A DNA stretch of 64,000 bases. It comes from Paenibacillus dendritiformis (GTDB taxonomy: Bacteria > Bacillota > Bacilli > Paenibacillales > Paenibacillaceae). Under the pieces are notes generated by a model, which saw only the letters and a program-made list of their open reading frames with translations, was not told the DNA's origin and did no database searches. Numbering within the stretch: the stretch's first letter is position 1; each line of letters starts with the position of its first letter. Below, in pieces: positions 52,675 to 62,457 of the stretch. Position numbers and translations under genes: made by a program. The stretch lies in assembly GCF_945605565.1 (NCBI RefSeq), contig NZ_OX216966.1, forward strand, positions 1,991,001 through 2,055,000. The letters run 5' to 3'.

Positions 52675-52968
52675 TTGCCGATGAGCATTCAGGTACAAGA
52701 CGTCGAGCATGTGGCCAAGCTGGCACGGCTCAATTTAACCGATGAAGAAAAAGCGCGCTATACCGAGCAGCTGAACGCGATTCTGAAGTACGCAGAGAAG
52801 TTGAACGAGCTGGATACGGATGACGTGCCGCCGACAACGCATGTTCTGCCGATTCGCAATGTGATGCGTGACGATACCGTTCGTCCATCGCTGCCGATAG
52901 AGAAAGTCATGCTGAACGCGCCGCAGGAAGAGGACGGCCAATTCCAGGTTCCGGCGGTTCTGGAGTAA
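52675..52968 (+). CDS. gatC: Aspartyl/glutamyl-tRNA amidotransferase subunit C
   Basis: A 97-residue subunit of the GatCAB complex, which amidates Glu-tRNA(Gln) (and Asp-tRNA(Asn)). Signatures: [20 protein letters not shown] and [22 protein letters not shown] followed by [17 protein letters not shown] is followed 6 nt later by TTG 52675 and 12 nt later by ATG 52681, so the TTG is slightly preferred. First gene of gatC-gatA-gatB. Confidence 0.93.
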   Translation: MPMSIQVQDVEHVAKLARLNLTDEEKARYTEQLNAILKYAEKLNELDTDDVPPTTHVLPIRNVMRDDTVRPSLPIEKVMLNAPQEEDGQFQVPAVLE

Positions 52969-52988
52969 AGAGAGAGGGGGTAACCGCA

Positions 52989-54449
52989 TTGACATTGTTG
53001 GATATGACGATATCACAAGCTAGACAAGCCTTGGCAGACCGCAAAGTATCCGCCGCCGAGCTGACGGAGGCGTCTTTTGCGCGCATCGCGCAGACTGACG
53101 GGCGGGTGCAGGCGTTCCTGACGCTGAATGAAGAAGGAGCCAAGGCGCAGGCGAAGCGCATCGATGAGCGCCGGGCCGCAGGCGAGGCGCTCCATCCGCT
53201 GGCCGGCATTCCGGCTGGCTTGAAAGACAATATCGTGAGCGAAGGGATGCGCACGACATGCGCCAGCCGCTTCCTCGAGAACTATGAGCCGGTCTATGAC
53301 GGAACCGTTGCCCGCAAGCTGAAGGAAGCGGACGTCGTTACGGTTGGCAAGCTCAATATGGATGAGTTCGCCATGGGCGGCTCCAATGAGAATTCGGCTT
53401 ACCAGCTGACCCGCAATCCGTGGGATCTGGAGCGCGTACCTGGCGGTTCGAGCGGCGGCTCGGCTGCAGCGGTGGCCGCCGGCCAAGTCAGCTTCGCTCT
53501 CGGATCCGATACGGGCGGATCGATCCGCCAGCCGGCGTCCTATTGCGGCATCGTCGGCCTGAAGCCTACCTACGGCCTCGTATCGCGCTTCGGCCTTGTC
53601 GCGTTCGCATCTTCCCTCGATCAGATCGGGCCGCTGACGAACAATGTGGAGGATGCCGCGCATGTGCTGCAGGCCATCGCCGGCTACGACCCGATGGATT
53701 CCACCTCGGCCCGGGTCGACATTCCCGATTATGCGGCGGCCTTGAGCGGAGAGGTGCGCGGCCTGCGCATCGGCGTGCCGTCCGAATATATCGGGCAGGG
53801 CGTCGATCCGAAGGTGAAGGAAGCGGTGCTCGCTGCCCTGAAGGTATACGAGCAATTGGGCGCGACCTGGGAAGAGGTGTTGATGCCGCATACGGATTAT
53901 GCCGTGGCGACCTATTACCTGCTCGCTTCGTCCGAAGCGTCGTCCAACCTGGCGCGCTTCGACGGGGTACGCTATGGCGTTCGCGCGGAGCAGCCGGGCA
54001 ATCTGCTCGAGCTGTATCTTCAGTCGCGCAGCCAGGGCTTCGGCCCGGAAGTGAAGCGGCGCATCATGCTCGGAACATACGCGCTCAGTTCCGGCTACTA
54101 CGACGCCTATTATCTGAAGGCGCAGAAGGTTCGGACCTTGATTCAGCGCGACTTCGAACAGGCATTCCAGAAGTATGACGTTCTGCTCGGGCCGACGGCG
54201 CCGACGACGGCCTTCCGTCTGGGCGAACAGATTGACGATCCGCTTCAAATGTACTTGAATGATATTTTGACGATTCCAGTCAGCTTGGCGGGCGTGCCGG
54301 CGATCAGCATTCCATGCGGGTTGGCGGACGGCATGCCGGTAGGGCTGCAGCTGATCGGACGTGCGTTCGATGAGGCGACCGTGCTGCGCGCGGCGCATGC
54401 GTTCGAGCAGAATACCGATCATCACAAGCTGCGTCCGCAGTTGTCATAG
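52989..54449 (+). CDS. gatA: Aspartyl/glutamyl-tRNA amidotransferase subunit A
   Basis: A 486-residue amidase-signature enzyme that releases ammonia from glutamine. The Ser-cisSer-Lys triad is readable: Lys in [10 protein letters not shown], the serines in [15 protein letters not shown] and [16 protein letters not shown]. It follows gatC by 20 nt behind GAGAGGGGG and uses a TTG start. Channels ammonia to GatB. Confidence 0.95.
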   Translation: MTLLDMTISQARQALADRKVSAAELTEASFARIAQTDGRVQAFLTLNEEGAKAQAKRIDERRAAGEALHPLAGIPAGLKDNIVSEGMRTTCASRFLENYEPVYDGTVARKLKEADVVTVGKLNMDEFAMGGSNENSAYQLTRNPWDLERVPGGSSGGSAAAVAAGQVSFALGSDTGGSIRQPASYCGIVGLKPTYGLVSRFGLVAFASSLDQIGPLTNNVEDAAHVLQAIAGYDPMDSTSARVDIPDYAAALSGEVRGLRIGVPSEYIGQGVDPKVKEAVLAALKVYEQLGATWEEVLMPHTDYAVATYYLLASSEASSNLARFDGVRYGVRAEQPGNLLELYLQSRSQGFGPEVKRRIMLGTYALSSGYYDAYYLKAQKVRTLIQRDFEQAFQKYDVLLGPTAPTTAFRLGEQIDDPLQMYLNDILTIPVSLAGVPAISIPCGLADGMPVGLQLIGRAFDEATVLRAAHAFEQNTDHHKLRPQLS

Positions 54450-54463
54450 AGGAGGCTTACGAC

Positions 54464-55906
54464 ATGCCAAGTGCTAGATATGAGACGGTAATCGGACTGG
54501 AAGTTCACGTTGAGCTTCGCACCGAATCCAAAATATTTTGCGGCTGCTCCACTGCCTTCGGCGCGCCGCCGAACACGCATACTTGCCCGATCTGTCTCGG
54601 GCATCCGGGCGTTTTGCCGGTGCTGAACCGCCAGGCGGTCGAATATGCGATGAAGGCCGCCATGGCGCTCAACTGCGAGATCGCGTCCGTGAGCAAATTC
54701 GACCGCAAAAACTATTTCTACCCCGATTCGCCGAAGGCCTATCAGATATCGCAGTATGATCAGCCGATCGGGCAGAACGGCTGGATTGATATCGAAATCG
54801 GCGGCGAGACGAAGCGCATCCGCATCAATCGTCTGCATCTCGAAGAGGATGCGGGCAAGCTGACGCACGTCGATGGCGGCTATGCTTCGCTCGTCGACTT
54901 CAACCGGGTAGGCACGCCGCTGGTCGAGATCGTGTCGGAGGCGGATCTGCGTTCGCCGGAAGAAGCCAAGGCTTATTTGGAAAAATTAAAGGCTATTATG
55001 CAATATTGCGAAGTATCCGATGTCAAGATGGAGGAAGGCTCGCTCCGCTGTGACGCGAATATCAGCCTGCGCCCGTACGGGCAGGAGGAATTCGGCACGA
55101 AGGCTGAGCTGAAGAACATGAACTCCTTCCGCGGCGTGCAGCGCGGCCTCGAGTATGAAGAGGAGCGCCAGGCCGATATTCTGGACGAGGGCGGCCAGGT
55201 GGTGCAGGAGACGCGCCGCTGGGATGAAGCGCAAGGACGGACGCTGTCGATGCGCAGCAAGGAAGAGGCGCATGACTACCGCTATTTCCCGGATCCGGAC
55301 CTCGTAACCGTCGTCATCGACGACGAATGGAAGGAGCGCATCCGCGCTACGATTCCGGAGCTGCCGGATGCCCGCAAGGCCCGGTATGCCGCCGATTACG
55401 GCTTGTCCGGATACGATGCCGAGGTCATCACCTCCTCCAAAAAGCTGGCCGATCTGTTCGAAGACAGCCTTCAATATACGAAGGATGCCAAAGCAGTGGC
55501 GAATTGGATCATGGGAGATCTGCTCGCCTACTTGAATGCGGGCGGTCTTGAGATCGAAGCCGCCAAGTTGGACGGACAAGGGCTCGGGGAAATGATCGGG
55601 CTGATCGAAAAGGGCACCATCAGCACGAAAATCGCCAAAACCGTATTCAAGGAAATGCTCGAATCCGGCAAGCCGCCGCAAACGATTGTCGAGGAGCAGG
55701 GACTGGTGCAAATTAGCGACGAAGGCGCCATCCTGGCTGTCGTGCAGCAGATCATCGCGTCCAATCCGCAATCGGTCGAGGACTATAAGGCAGGCAAGCA
55801 AAAAGCGATTGGCTTCCTCGTCGGCCAGGTGATGAAGGAGACGAAGGGCAAGGCGAATCCGGGACTCGTCAATCAATTGCTGGTCCAGTGCCTGAACAGC
55901 CAATGA
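54464..55906 (+). CDS. gatB: Aspartyl/glutamyl-tRNA amidotransferase subunit B
   Basis: A 480-residue kinase/amidotransferase subunit. Signatures [39 protein letters not shown] (zinc cysteines), [20 protein letters not shown] and the C-terminal YqeY-like helical tail domain ending in [14 protein letters not shown]. It phosphorylates and amidates misacylated tRNA. AGGAGG precedes the ATG, 14 nt after gatA. Confidence 0.95.
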   Translation: MPSARYETVIGLEVHVELRTESKIFCGCSTAFGAPPNTHTCPICLGHPGVLPVLNRQAVEYAMKAAMALNCEIASVSKFDRKNYFYPDSPKAYQISQYDQPIGQNGWIDIEIGGETKRIRINRLHLEEDAGKLTHVDGGYASLVDFNRVGTPLVEIVSEADLRSPEEAKAYLEKLKAIMQYCEVSDVKMEEGSLRCDANISLRPYGQEEFGTKAELKNMNSFRGVQRGLEYEEERQADILDEGGQVVQETRRWDEAQGRTLSMRSKEEAHDYRYFPDPDLVTVVIDDEWKERIRATIPELPDARKARYAADYGLSGYDAEVITSSKKLADLFEDSLQYTKDAKAVANWIMGDLLAYLNAGGLEIEAAKLDGQGLGEMIGLIEKGTISTKIAKTVFKEMLESGKPPQTIVEEQGLVQISDEGAILAVVQQIIASNPQSVEDYKAGKQKAIGFLVGQVMKETKGKANPGLVNQLLVQCLNSQ

Positions 55907-55931
55907 TACCGGCTACGATATAGCAGTCCGC

Positions 55932-56003
55932 AAGACGGAGCATGCGCCGCAGTTTTTTCATCGATTCACATGGAGGAGCTTGGCGCATACTTCGTCTTTT
56001 TTT
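55932..56003 (+). terminator. Terminator of gatCAB
   Basis: Long stem AAGACG-GAG-ATGCGCC pairing with GGCGCAT-CT-CGTCTT around a roughly 30-nt loop, followed by T7. Confidence 0.75.
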
Positions 56004-56048
56004 GCTTACAGATAAATAGAGCAATAAAAATTTACGGTCTGTGGGGGA

Positions 56049-56534
56049 ATGATTGTGCTTCGTCAACTGGATATGAATGATACTGAGACCCTCGAACAAT
56101 TATGGTATTTGCAGCAGAGCGCCTACCGCATCGAAGCGGATCTTCTCGGCTTCGACCGGATTCCTCCGTTGATGGATACGATCGACGATCTGAGGCATTG
56201 CAAGGAAATCTTCTATGGCTGGTGGGATGAAGCCGAGCTGATGGGAGCCATCTCGTATGAGGTGCCGGAACCGGATGTGATCGATATTTGCCGGCTGATG
56301 GTTCATCCGCGCTCGTTCCGCCAAGGCATCGGTTCCCGTCTGCTGGAGCATGTCCTGCAGATTCCGGGATTCCCCATTCACCGCATTGCGACGGGGGCCC
56401 GCAACACTCCCGCCTTGCGGTTGTATGAGCGTGCGGGCTTCCGATTCCGGCATGAAGAAGAAATCGCACCCGGGGTATATCTTCGCCATCTGGAACGGGT
56501 GTCGGAGGAGGGCGGTTCAGGATGGGAGAAATAA
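56049..56534 (+). CDS. GNAT-family N-acetyltransferase
   Basis: A 161-residue acetyltransferase. The acetyl-CoA binding motif is RLMVHPRSFRQGIGSRLLEH (Q/RxxGxG/A as RQGIGS), with a C-terminal NTPALRLYERAGFRFR. Substrate unknown. Start ATG 56049 has GGGGG just upstream. It overlaps the MgtC-like gene by 13 nt, so both are probably co-translated. Confidence 0.87.
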   Translation: MIVLRQLDMNDTETLEQLWYLQQSAYRIEADLLGFDRIPPLMDTIDDLRHCKEIFYGWWDEAELMGAISYEVPEPDVIDICRLMVHPRSFRQGIGSRLLEHVLQIPGFPIHRIATGARNTPALRLYERAGFRFRHEEEIAPGVYLRHLERVSEEGGSGWEK

Positions 56535-57247
56535 TCGACGCCTCAAATCCGTGGGTCATTGACAATGTCTCGCTGATGATGCGCTTGTTCCTGGCGATGC
56601 TGTTGGGCGGCCTGGTCGGATTGGAACGGGAGCAGGCGAATCATCCTGCGGGCTTGCGCACGCATATTCTCGTATGTCTCGGCTCAGCCTTGATTATGCT
56701 GTTGTCCATTTATGGCTTCGCTCAATTCGTCTATGAAGGCAATGTCAGGGTTGACCCGGCCCGTCTCGCGACGGCGGTCATTACGGGCATCGGCTTCCTC
56801 GGAGCGGGAACGATTATCTTTACGGGCAAATCGATCGCCGGTCTGACGACGGCCGCCTCTTTATGGGTCGTTGCTTCGATCGGTCTCGCCGTCGGAGCCG
56901 GATTTTATTTCGCGGCCGTCGCGGCAACGGTGCTCGTCATCGTCAATCTGTTTGTCTTCAACAAGATTGAGCAGCGGTATTTTACAAGCAAGAAAACCTA
57001 TGTCCTTACGCTGGAGACGGACGGAGCTTCCCATTTTCTTCATCAGCTCCACGAATTTTTGAACGAACAGGAGATTCAGACGAAAAAAGTTACGACGCAG
57101 CGCTTGCTCAATCGCCCCTACGAGGGTCCGGATATCAAACATACCGAAGTTCAAGTTGTCCTTATTGTACCCCGGCAGTTCGAAATTTTTGCATTTACGA
57201 CCCAAGTCGAGCAGATGTCCGGCGTGCGTTCCGTTACCGTTGAATAG
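56522..57247 (+). CDS. MgtC/SapB-family membrane protein
   Basis: A 241-residue protein with four to five membrane helices and the MgtC signature: LGGLVGLEREQANHPAGLRTHILV, TAVITGIGFLGAGTIIFTG and GLTTAASLWVVASIGLAVGAG, plus a C-terminal ACT-like cytoplasmic domain (about 150-241). Members are linked to growth at low magnesium and to ATP synthase or phosphate homeostasis. GGAGGGCGG precedes the ATG. Followed by a terminator. Confidence 0.9.
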   Translation: MGEIIDASNPWVIDNVSLMMRLFLAMLLGGLVGLEREQANHPAGLRTHILVCLGSALIMLLSIYGFAQFVYEGNVRVDPARLATAVITGIGFLGAGTIIFTGKSIAGLTTAASLWVVASIGLAVGAGFYFAAVAATVLVIVNLFVFNKIEQRYFTSKKTYVLTLETDGASHFLHQLHEFLNEQEIQTKKVTTQRLLNRPYEGPDIKHTEVQVVLIVPRQFEIFAFTTQVEQMSGVRSVTVE

Positions 57248-57293
57248 CCGCTTCCCCGGCGATTGGCGCAATGCAGACTAGACTAAAGTCGGT

Positions 57294-57326
57294 GAAACCT
57301 TCCTGGACCCGGGAAGGTTTCTTTCG
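57294..57326 (+). terminator. Terminator after the mgtC-like gene
   Basis: Perfect GAAACCTTCC / GGAAGGTTTC stem around TGGACCCG followed by TTTCG and a further T-rich stretch. Confidence 0.75.
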
Positions 57327-57417
57327 TTTCCCCGTCCGCCTTACAATAAAAGCAGAAGATTGGAGAGGCGGCCCGACAGGCTGCCATCGTGGAGAAACGG
57401 AAAGGAAGTCGGCTATC

Positions 57418-57996
57418 GTGGAACGTGAATTGCGGAATCAATCAGATGAACAGCTCGTTCAGCTTATTTTGGGCGGCAATGAAGAGGGGATGCGCATTTT
57501 GGTGGAAAGACACCGCCCATTTGTGTTAACTTGTATTTGTCAAACGGTTCAGGACCGGCATCTGGCAGAGGATATCGCACAAGAGGTCTTCGTCAAAGTA
57601 TACCGCCGGCTCCATACATTCCGCGGGGATTCGAAATGGACGACATGGTTGTACCGTCTCACCCGGAACCAGCTCATCGATTCGCTGCGGAGACAGAGAC
57701 GGGGAGCCGCCGATCGGCTGGAGCCTGCTACGATAGTGGCCCTTCCGCATCAGGATGAGGAAGCGATGCCGGAGGAATGGGTCATCAAGCGCGAGCGATG
57801 CGAGCAGGTGCGCCGGACGTTGGGCAGCCTCCCGGACAAGTACCGGACCGTGATGGTGCTCTACCATATGCGCCAGCGAACCTACGCCGAGATTGCCGAA
57901 CAGCTGCAAATGCCGGTGCGGACGGTTGAGACCCGATTGTACCGCGCCAAAGCGCTGTTCAAAAATGTATGGAACGAATCGGTCGGAGCCGTATGA
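57418..57996 (+). CDS. ECF-type RNA polymerase sigma factor
   Basis: A 192-residue sigma-70 factor with only regions 2 and 4. Region 2: RHRPFVLTCICQTVQDRHLAEDIAQEVFVKVYRRLHTFRGDS and WLYRLTRNQLID; region 4: LPDKYRTVMVLYHMRQRTYAEIAEQLQMPVRTVETRLYRAK. GTG start at 57418 behind AAAGGAAG; a longer frame to 57271 runs through the terminator. It is followed by two membrane-protein genes in the same direction that may regulate it; no classical zinc-binding anti-sigma (zf-HC2) is present. No self-regulated ECF promoter could be made out. Confidence 0.87.
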   Translation: MERELRNQSDEQLVQLILGGNEEGMRILVERHRPFVLTCICQTVQDRHLAEDIAQEVFVKVYRRLHTFRGDSKWTTWLYRLTRNQLIDSLRRQRRGAADRLEPATIVALPHQDEEAMPEEWVIKRERCEQVRRTLGSLPDKYRTVMVLYHMRQRTYAEIAEQLQMPVRTVETRLYRAKALFKNVWNESVGAV

Positions 57997-58018
57997 TTGC
58001 AAGGGAGGAATGAATACA

Positions 58019-58708
58019 ATGAACGATGGAGGCCGCAGAGACAAGGAATCACCGGTGGAGCAACCGGAACGCCAGCGGATGGACCAGGTCCGCACGCCGG
58101 AATGGGACAGAGAAGAAGAGCAATTTCTCCGGCGAAGAATGGCGAATCTGGAGCATCAGCAGCGTCAGCACCAGCATCCTGGCAATTATCCGCCGTATGA
58201 CGGAATGCCTCCTGTACCTCCCGTATATGGAACACCGCCCCAGCGGAAGAGCAAATTTTTATCGCTCCTGCTGTCCTTTATTTTCCCGGGAAGCGGCCAT
58301 TTTTATTTGGGATTGATGCAGCGGGGACTGCTCATTATGATGCTGCTCGCTCTGGATATTGTAGCGATTGTCTATTTCAGCGCTACCGATGCCCGGATTA
58401 ACGTGCCGCTTATCGTGCTGCTTGCCCTTATGCTGCCTGTTATTTATTTCTTCAATTTGTTCGACGCTTTGCAGAGTACGGAGCGCGTCAACCAGCAGGC
58501 TGTCTATGGACTGGGAGCCGGCAATGTCAAGCAAGGCCCTTGGCTTGGCCTGCTGCTCCTGTTCGGCGGGGTCGTTCTGCTGCTGTTCACGGTCGATCCG
58601 GCTTGGCTGCGCTGGTTTTTCAGCAATGCAGGATCTTACGCTGGAGCAGCGGTGCTTATCGGCGGAGGGATTTTTCTGCTAATCAAGGAATCGCGCAAAA
58701 GACGCTAG
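58019..58708 (+). CDS. Membrane protein behind the ECF sigma factor
   Basis: A 229-residue protein: a long hydrophilic, Arg/Gln/Pro-rich N-terminus (about 1-78) on the cytoplasmic side, then about five membrane helices. FIFPGSGHFYLGLMQRGLLIM resembles a TM2-domain turn (PGxGxFYLG). The charged N-terminus facing the cytoplasm could contact the sigma factor (inference). ATG 58019 lies 10 nt after GGGAGG. It starts 22 nt after the sigma gene and is followed 25 nt later by the LiaF-like gene. Confidence 0.65.
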   Translation: MNDGGRRDKESPVEQPERQRMDQVRTPEWDREEEQFLRRRMANLEHQQRQHQHPGNYPPYDGMPPVPPVYGTPPQRKSKFLSLLLSFIFPGSGHFYLGLMQRGLLIMMLLALDIVAIVYFSATDARINVPLIVLLALMLPVIYFFNLFDALQSTERVNQQAVYGLGAGNVKQGPWLGLLLLFGGVVLLLFTVDPAWLRWFFSNAGSYAGAAVLIGGGIFLLIKESRKRR

Positions 58709-58733
58709 CCGATCGTAAGGAGTTGGGGCATAC

Positions 58734-59927
58734 TTGATAAAGGTAGGCCGGATTACTGCAGCCTTGTTGATTATCGCCGTCGGCGTGATGGTGCTCGTCG
58801 ATCAATTATTCGGCCTGCGCAGCATCCGGCTTCTGCTCGTGTGGTGGCCTTGCATCTTCGTGCTATGGGGATTGGAGATGGTGGTGAGCGCCAAGCGCGG
58901 GCGAAGCCCGGACGGGAAGAGAAGCTGGAAGATCGATTGGCTCGGCATGTTCGCTGCCATCTTTTTATCCGTCTCGGTGTTCATGATTGCCCAGCCTTAT
59001 CTATTCAGGGACTGGGTGCGGAGCATTCAGTTCGATTTTTCCATGATGAAGGAAATGAAGCTTGCCGAAGGAATGAAATTCAAGCAGTCTGCCCTGAATT
59101 ATTCCATCGAAGGCCGTTCGATTCGTGAGCTTGCCGTTCGCAATCGCTATGGCAATGTGTCGATACGGAGCGGGAATGTGACGGATGTGGAGGTGGAACC
59201 GACGGTCATCGTCAGCAGCTTGTCCAAGGAAGAGGCCGAGCGGCTGGCAGACCGATCCCGCGTAGACATCGCGGAGTCCGCCGCAGAACACCAGGTTCGC
59301 ATCGAAGGGGCGCCGGCACGTTATGCAGCGAATGAACAACTCATCCGCATCGACCTTAGCATTACGGTTCCGGATAAGGTTGCATGGAATCTCGATGTCC
59401 AACTGGACGACGGGCTGATTGATATCCGTGAGCTCCGCGGCGCCATCGCCGCCGAGACGAAGAGCGGATCGATCCAGATTGCCAATATCGATAACTCCGT
59501 TCAAGCGCGCACTTGGGACGGAGATATTGTCGTGAAGGGCATTGGACAGGATCTGAATGCGGACACGGCCCGGGGAGATATCATCATTCATGACATCGAG
59601 GGGGATGTGACAGCGAACACGAAGAGCGGCGATATCGATATTAGCCGCGCGGTACGAGCCGTTCAGGCGGAGACGCTGAGCGGGGACGTGCTGGTCGAAT
59701 CGGAGGTTGTCGGAGGACACTGGAAGCTACTGAGTCTGGCGGGGGACATGACGATTCACCTTCCGGATGACGCAGATGCCACTGTGTCCGGCAGGAATAC
59801 ATTCGGCGACATTACTTCGGATTATCCGCTGGACATTGCCGACAATCGTATCGAAGGAACGCTGGGAAGCGGGAGGCATGATATCGCTTTGCAGACGAAT
59901 GGAGACCTTCATGTTCTGAGGAGATGA
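58734..59927 (+). CDS. LiaF/DUF4097-like membrane protein
   Basis: A 397-residue protein. The N-terminus has about three membrane helices with the LiaF/LiaI-type pattern LIIAVGVMVLVDQLFG and VWWPCIFVLWGLEMV. From about residue 130 to the end the sequence forms regular beta repeats (GSIQIANIDNSVQARTWDGD, GDIIIHDIEGDVTANTKSGD, GDIDISRAVRAVQAETLSGD), a DUF4097 right-handed beta-helix. Such proteins sense or control envelope stress. TTG start behind AAGGAG. With the preceding gene it forms a sigma-factor operon. Confidence 0.78.
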   Translation: MIKVGRITAALLIIAVGVMVLVDQLFGLRSIRLLLVWWPCIFVLWGLEMVVSAKRGRSPDGKRSWKIDWLGMFAAIFLSVSVFMIAQPYLFRDWVRSIQFDFSMMKEMKLAEGMKFKQSALNYSIEGRSIRELAVRNRYGNVSIRSGNVTDVEVEPTVIVSSLSKEEAERLADRSRVDIAESAAEHQVRIEGAPARYAANEQLIRIDLSITVPDKVAWNLDVQLDDGLIDIRELRGAIAAETKSGSIQIANIDNSVQARTWDGDIVVKGIGQDLNADTARGDIIIHDIEGDVTANTKSGDIDISRAVRAVQAETLSGDVLVESEVVGGHWKLLSLAGDMTIHLPDDADATVSGRNTFGDITSDYPLDIADNRIEGTLGSGRHDIALQTNGDLHVLRR

Positions 59928-59961
59928 TCGCGGAGTTGCGGGCGTCCGAGACAGAATAACA

Positions 59962-59991
59962 TTGACAAATCGAAAAAGGTAACCGTACAAT
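59962..59991 (+). promoter_or_regulatory. Sigma-A promoter of perR with a dyad downstream
   Basis: TTGACA (59962-59967), 18-nt spacer, TACAAT (59986-59991). A dyad ATTAT...ATAAT at 60004-60019 just downstream has the A/T character of a PerR/Fur box but not its exact 7-1-7 spacing, so autoregulation is only suggested. Confidence 0.6.
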
Positions 59992-60080
59992 GGACATATA
60001 GATATTATTTCTTGATAATCGTTACAATGTACAGATCAGACAACCCGAAGGAATCATGAGCGTAGAAGGCGGTGGACAGG

Positions 60081-60518
60081 ATGAAGACACGGGTTCAACA
60101 TGCATTGGAACAATTGAAAATGTCCGGAGTACGCATTACGCCACAACGCCATGCGATCTTAACCTATTTGATGGATGCGATGAACCATCCGACGGCGGAT
60201 GAAATATATCGGGCGCTTGAGCCCAAGTTTCCTAGCATGAGCGTAGCCACGGTCTACAACAACTTGAAGTTGTTTATTGAAGCCGGCCTGGTGCGTGAAT
60301 TGACTTACGGAGACAGCTCAAGCCGATTTGATGCGAACGTCTCCGATCACTATCATGCGATATGCGAGCAATGCGGCAAGATTGTCGATTTCACGCTGCC
60401 GGCTCTGCAATCGGTAGAGGAGACCGCCGCCGAACGGACGGGCTTCTTCATACGGGGACACCGCATGGAAGTGTATGGCGTGTGCGAATCGTGTGCAGCT
60501 GAGGCTGCCAAGAAGTAA
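60081..60518 (+). CDS. perR: Peroxide-responsive repressor PerR
   Basis: A 145-residue Fur-family repressor. Winged helix with [15 protein letters not shown] and [21 protein letters not shown]. The regulatory metal ligands of B. subtilis PerR are conserved with a shift of one: His36, Asp84, His90, His92 and Asp103; the structural zinc cysteines are in CEQC and CESC. Oxidation of the histidines by peroxide should release DNA. ATG 60081 is chosen; a GTG at 60072 is possible. Its neighbours (ygzB-like, ygxA-like) are the same as in B. subtilis. Confidence 0.92.
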   Translation: MKTRVQHALEQLKMSGVRITPQRHAILTYLMDAMNHPTADEIYRALEPKFPSMSVATVYNNLKLFIEAGLVRELTYGDSSSRFDANVSDHYHAICEQCGKIVDFTLPALQSVEETAAERTGFFIRGHRMEVYGVCESCAAEAAKK

Positions 60519-60554
60519 CCGGATCGTTCCGGAGGACAATCGTTGAATCATACA

Positions 60555-60592
60555 TGCGCGCAGCAGATTTTGCTTGCGCGTTTTCTTTTTGA
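60555..60592 (+). terminator. Terminator of perR
   Basis: TGCGCGCAGCA / TGCTTGCGCG stem with a GATTT loop followed by TTTTCTTTTTG. Confidence 0.8.
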
Positions 60593-60630
60593 CAGGGAGA
60601 GCAAGACTTGGGAGTAGGAGGAACGACAAC

Positions 60631-62403
60631 ATGAGTTACCGGGGAGAGCGCCGGGGTGGAAGGACGGCCAATGGAAGGCATGTGAACATGCCGGGAAGCC
60701 GTGGCCAGCGCAAAAAGGGCGGCTGCGGCGGATGTCTCGTCATCATAATAGGAGTTATTGTATTGTCCGTGTGCATTTGGAAAGGATGGTCGGAGTGGTG
60801 GCCTGGCCATGAACGGGCGGAGTCCGAGATGACGCAAGTTGAGCAGCCGCTCACCTATAACGGGACATGGAGCGGTTACGGCACGACAGGACAGGGAAAT
60901 GATCTGCTCATTCCGGTGCCGGCGCTGGATGGATTGCTGCCGGTCACATTTGAAGCGGAGAGCGACACTGTTATTTTGACAAGCCCGGTCTCGGTCGCTT
61001 CGATGCCATTGGACCAGCTGGGCGGGATGCTGAACGGAAGTCCGAAGGAATGGCCGGCGGCTGCCGTCCGCATCGGAGAGACGGTGCATGTTCCCGCATC
61101 TGTGCTCGAAGAGCTGTACGGGATTGAAGTGAAGCAGTATCCGGCGAACGGAGCGGTTCAGTTCGGAATGCCGGGCCAGACGCTCCAATCCGGCACGATC
61201 GTGAAGCTGCGGGAGCCGGAAGACACGGTCCCGATGAGGCAGGGTTCAGACAAAAAGTCGCCGATTATCGCTGATCTGAAGAGCGAGTCGGCAGTGACCA
61301 TTTGGGAGGAGAGCGGAGACTGGCTCCGGGTAGAGGCGGATGACGGCACATTGGGGTATGTGGCGGCCGAGGATATATTGCCGGGAGACGCACATACCGT
61401 ACCTAAGACGGCAGAGGCGCGGGTGCCGCAGTTCGTCGAGGAGAAGACGCCCGTGAGCCTGGCCTGGGAGGCCGTCTATTCGCGCAATCCCGACCCATCC
61501 AAGCTGCCGGATATGCCGGGAACGAATGTCATCAGCCCGACGTGGTTCAGTCTGGAGGATGAGGAAGGGAATGTCCTCAGCAAGGCGGACATGAGTCTGA
61601 CCGAATGGGCGCACCGGAACGGCAAGCAGGTGTGGGCCCTGTACAGCAACAGCTTCGAACCGGAGCGGACGACGGAAGCCCTTTCGACCTTCGAACGGCG
61701 GAATCGTACGATCGGTCAATTGCTTGCATTGGCGGATCGTTATCAGGCCGACGGAATCAATCTTGATTTTGAAAATGTGAATGTCGAGGATCGGAATAAG
61801 CTGACCCAGTTCGTAAGAGAGCTTGTTCCCCGGCTTCATGCCAAAGGTCTCGTCGTATCCATCGATGTGACGGCGAAGTCGGATAGCGGCAGATGGTCGC
61901 AATTCCTCGACAGGGAAGCCCTCGGCAAGCTTGTCGACTATATGATGGTCATGGCGTATGACGAGCATTGGGCGGCAAGCCCTGTCGCCGGATCCGTCGC
62001 ATCTCTGCCGTGGACCGAGCAAGCGGTGACGCGAATTATGAATGAAGACAGCGTGCCGGCGCATAAGCTGGTGCTGGGCATGCCGCTTTATACGCGTATC
62101 TGGACGGAAGAAGTGCAGGACGGGGAGACGAAGGTGAGTTCCAAAGCCTTGGGCATGCAATCGATTCAAGATATATTGACGGATAAGAAGCTGAAGCCGC
62201 AATTTGATGAATCTGCGGGACAGCACTACGTTGAGTATAAAGAAGAAGGGAACTTGCAGCGGATTTGGATTGAGGATGAGCGTTCCGTCCGGGCGCGGAT
62301 TGAGCTGGCCGATCGGCTGGGCCTCGGAGGAATCGCCGTCTGGGCCCGCACGTTCGCGAGTGATGACATATGGGATGTGCTGCGTTATCCGCCCGTTCCT
62401 TAA
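60631..62403 (+). CDS. Membrane-anchored GH18 glycosidase with SH3 domain
   Basis: A 590-residue protein. Cytoplasmic Arg/Gly-rich start (1-30), one membrane helix (about 33-50), a copper-amine-oxidase-N-like or stalk domain (about 65-185), an SH3-like domain (about 188-250, VPMRQGSDKKSPIIADLKSE) and a GH18 barrel (about 270-590). The catalytic DxxDxDxE is DGINLDFE with Glu381. Family members of this layout cleave N-acetylglucosamine polymers in spore cortex or cell wall (YaaH/SleL type). ATG 60631 has AGGAGGAACGACAAC upstream. Confidence 0.85.
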   Translation: MSYRGERRGGRTANGRHVNMPGSRGQRKKGGCGGCLVIIIGVIVLSVCIWKGWSEWWPGHERAESEMTQVEQPLTYNGTWSGYGTTGQGNDLLIPVPALDGLLPVTFEAESDTVILTSPVSVASMPLDQLGGMLNGSPKEWPAAAVRIGETVHVPASVLEELYGIEVKQYPANGAVQFGMPGQTLQSGTIVKLREPEDTVPMRQGSDKKSPIIADLKSESAVTIWEESGDWLRVEADDGTLGYVAAEDILPGDAHTVPKTAEARVPQFVEEKTPVSLAWEAVYSRNPDPSKLPDMPGTNVISPTWFSLEDEEGNVLSKADMSLTEWAHRNGKQVWALYSNSFEPERTTEALSTFERRNRTIGQLLALADRYQADGINLDFENVNVEDRNKLTQFVRELVPRLHAKGLVVSIDVTAKSDSGRWSQFLDREALGKLVDYMMVMAYDEHWAASPVAGSVASLPWTEQAVTRIMNEDSVPAHKLVLGMPLYTRIWTEEVQDGETKVSSKALGMQSIQDILTDKKLKPQFDESAGQHYVEYKEEGNLQRIWIEDERSVRARIELADRLGLGGIAVWARTFASDDIWDVLRYPPVP

Positions 62404-62407
62404 AATA

Positions 62408-62450
62408 AGAAGAAAAGCCGCTTTCCCGGTAAGGGAGGCGGCTTTTCTTA
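62408..62450. terminator. Bidirectional terminator
   Basis: AAGAAAAGCCGC / GCGGCTTTTCTT stem with an inner CCC/GGG pair, between the converging GH18 and ygzB-like genes, with A/T flanks on both sides. Confidence 0.85.
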
Positions 62451-62457
62451 TGTACCG

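Noticed and set aside
51884..52684. Several open frames in the hairpin array
   Set aside because: Translations repeat with the array units, and the frames start without ribosome sites; better explained as non-coding repeats.
60004..60019. ATTAT...ATAAT dyad as a PerR box
   Set aside because: The spacing does not match TTATAAT-N-ATTATAA; kept only as a remark at the promoter.
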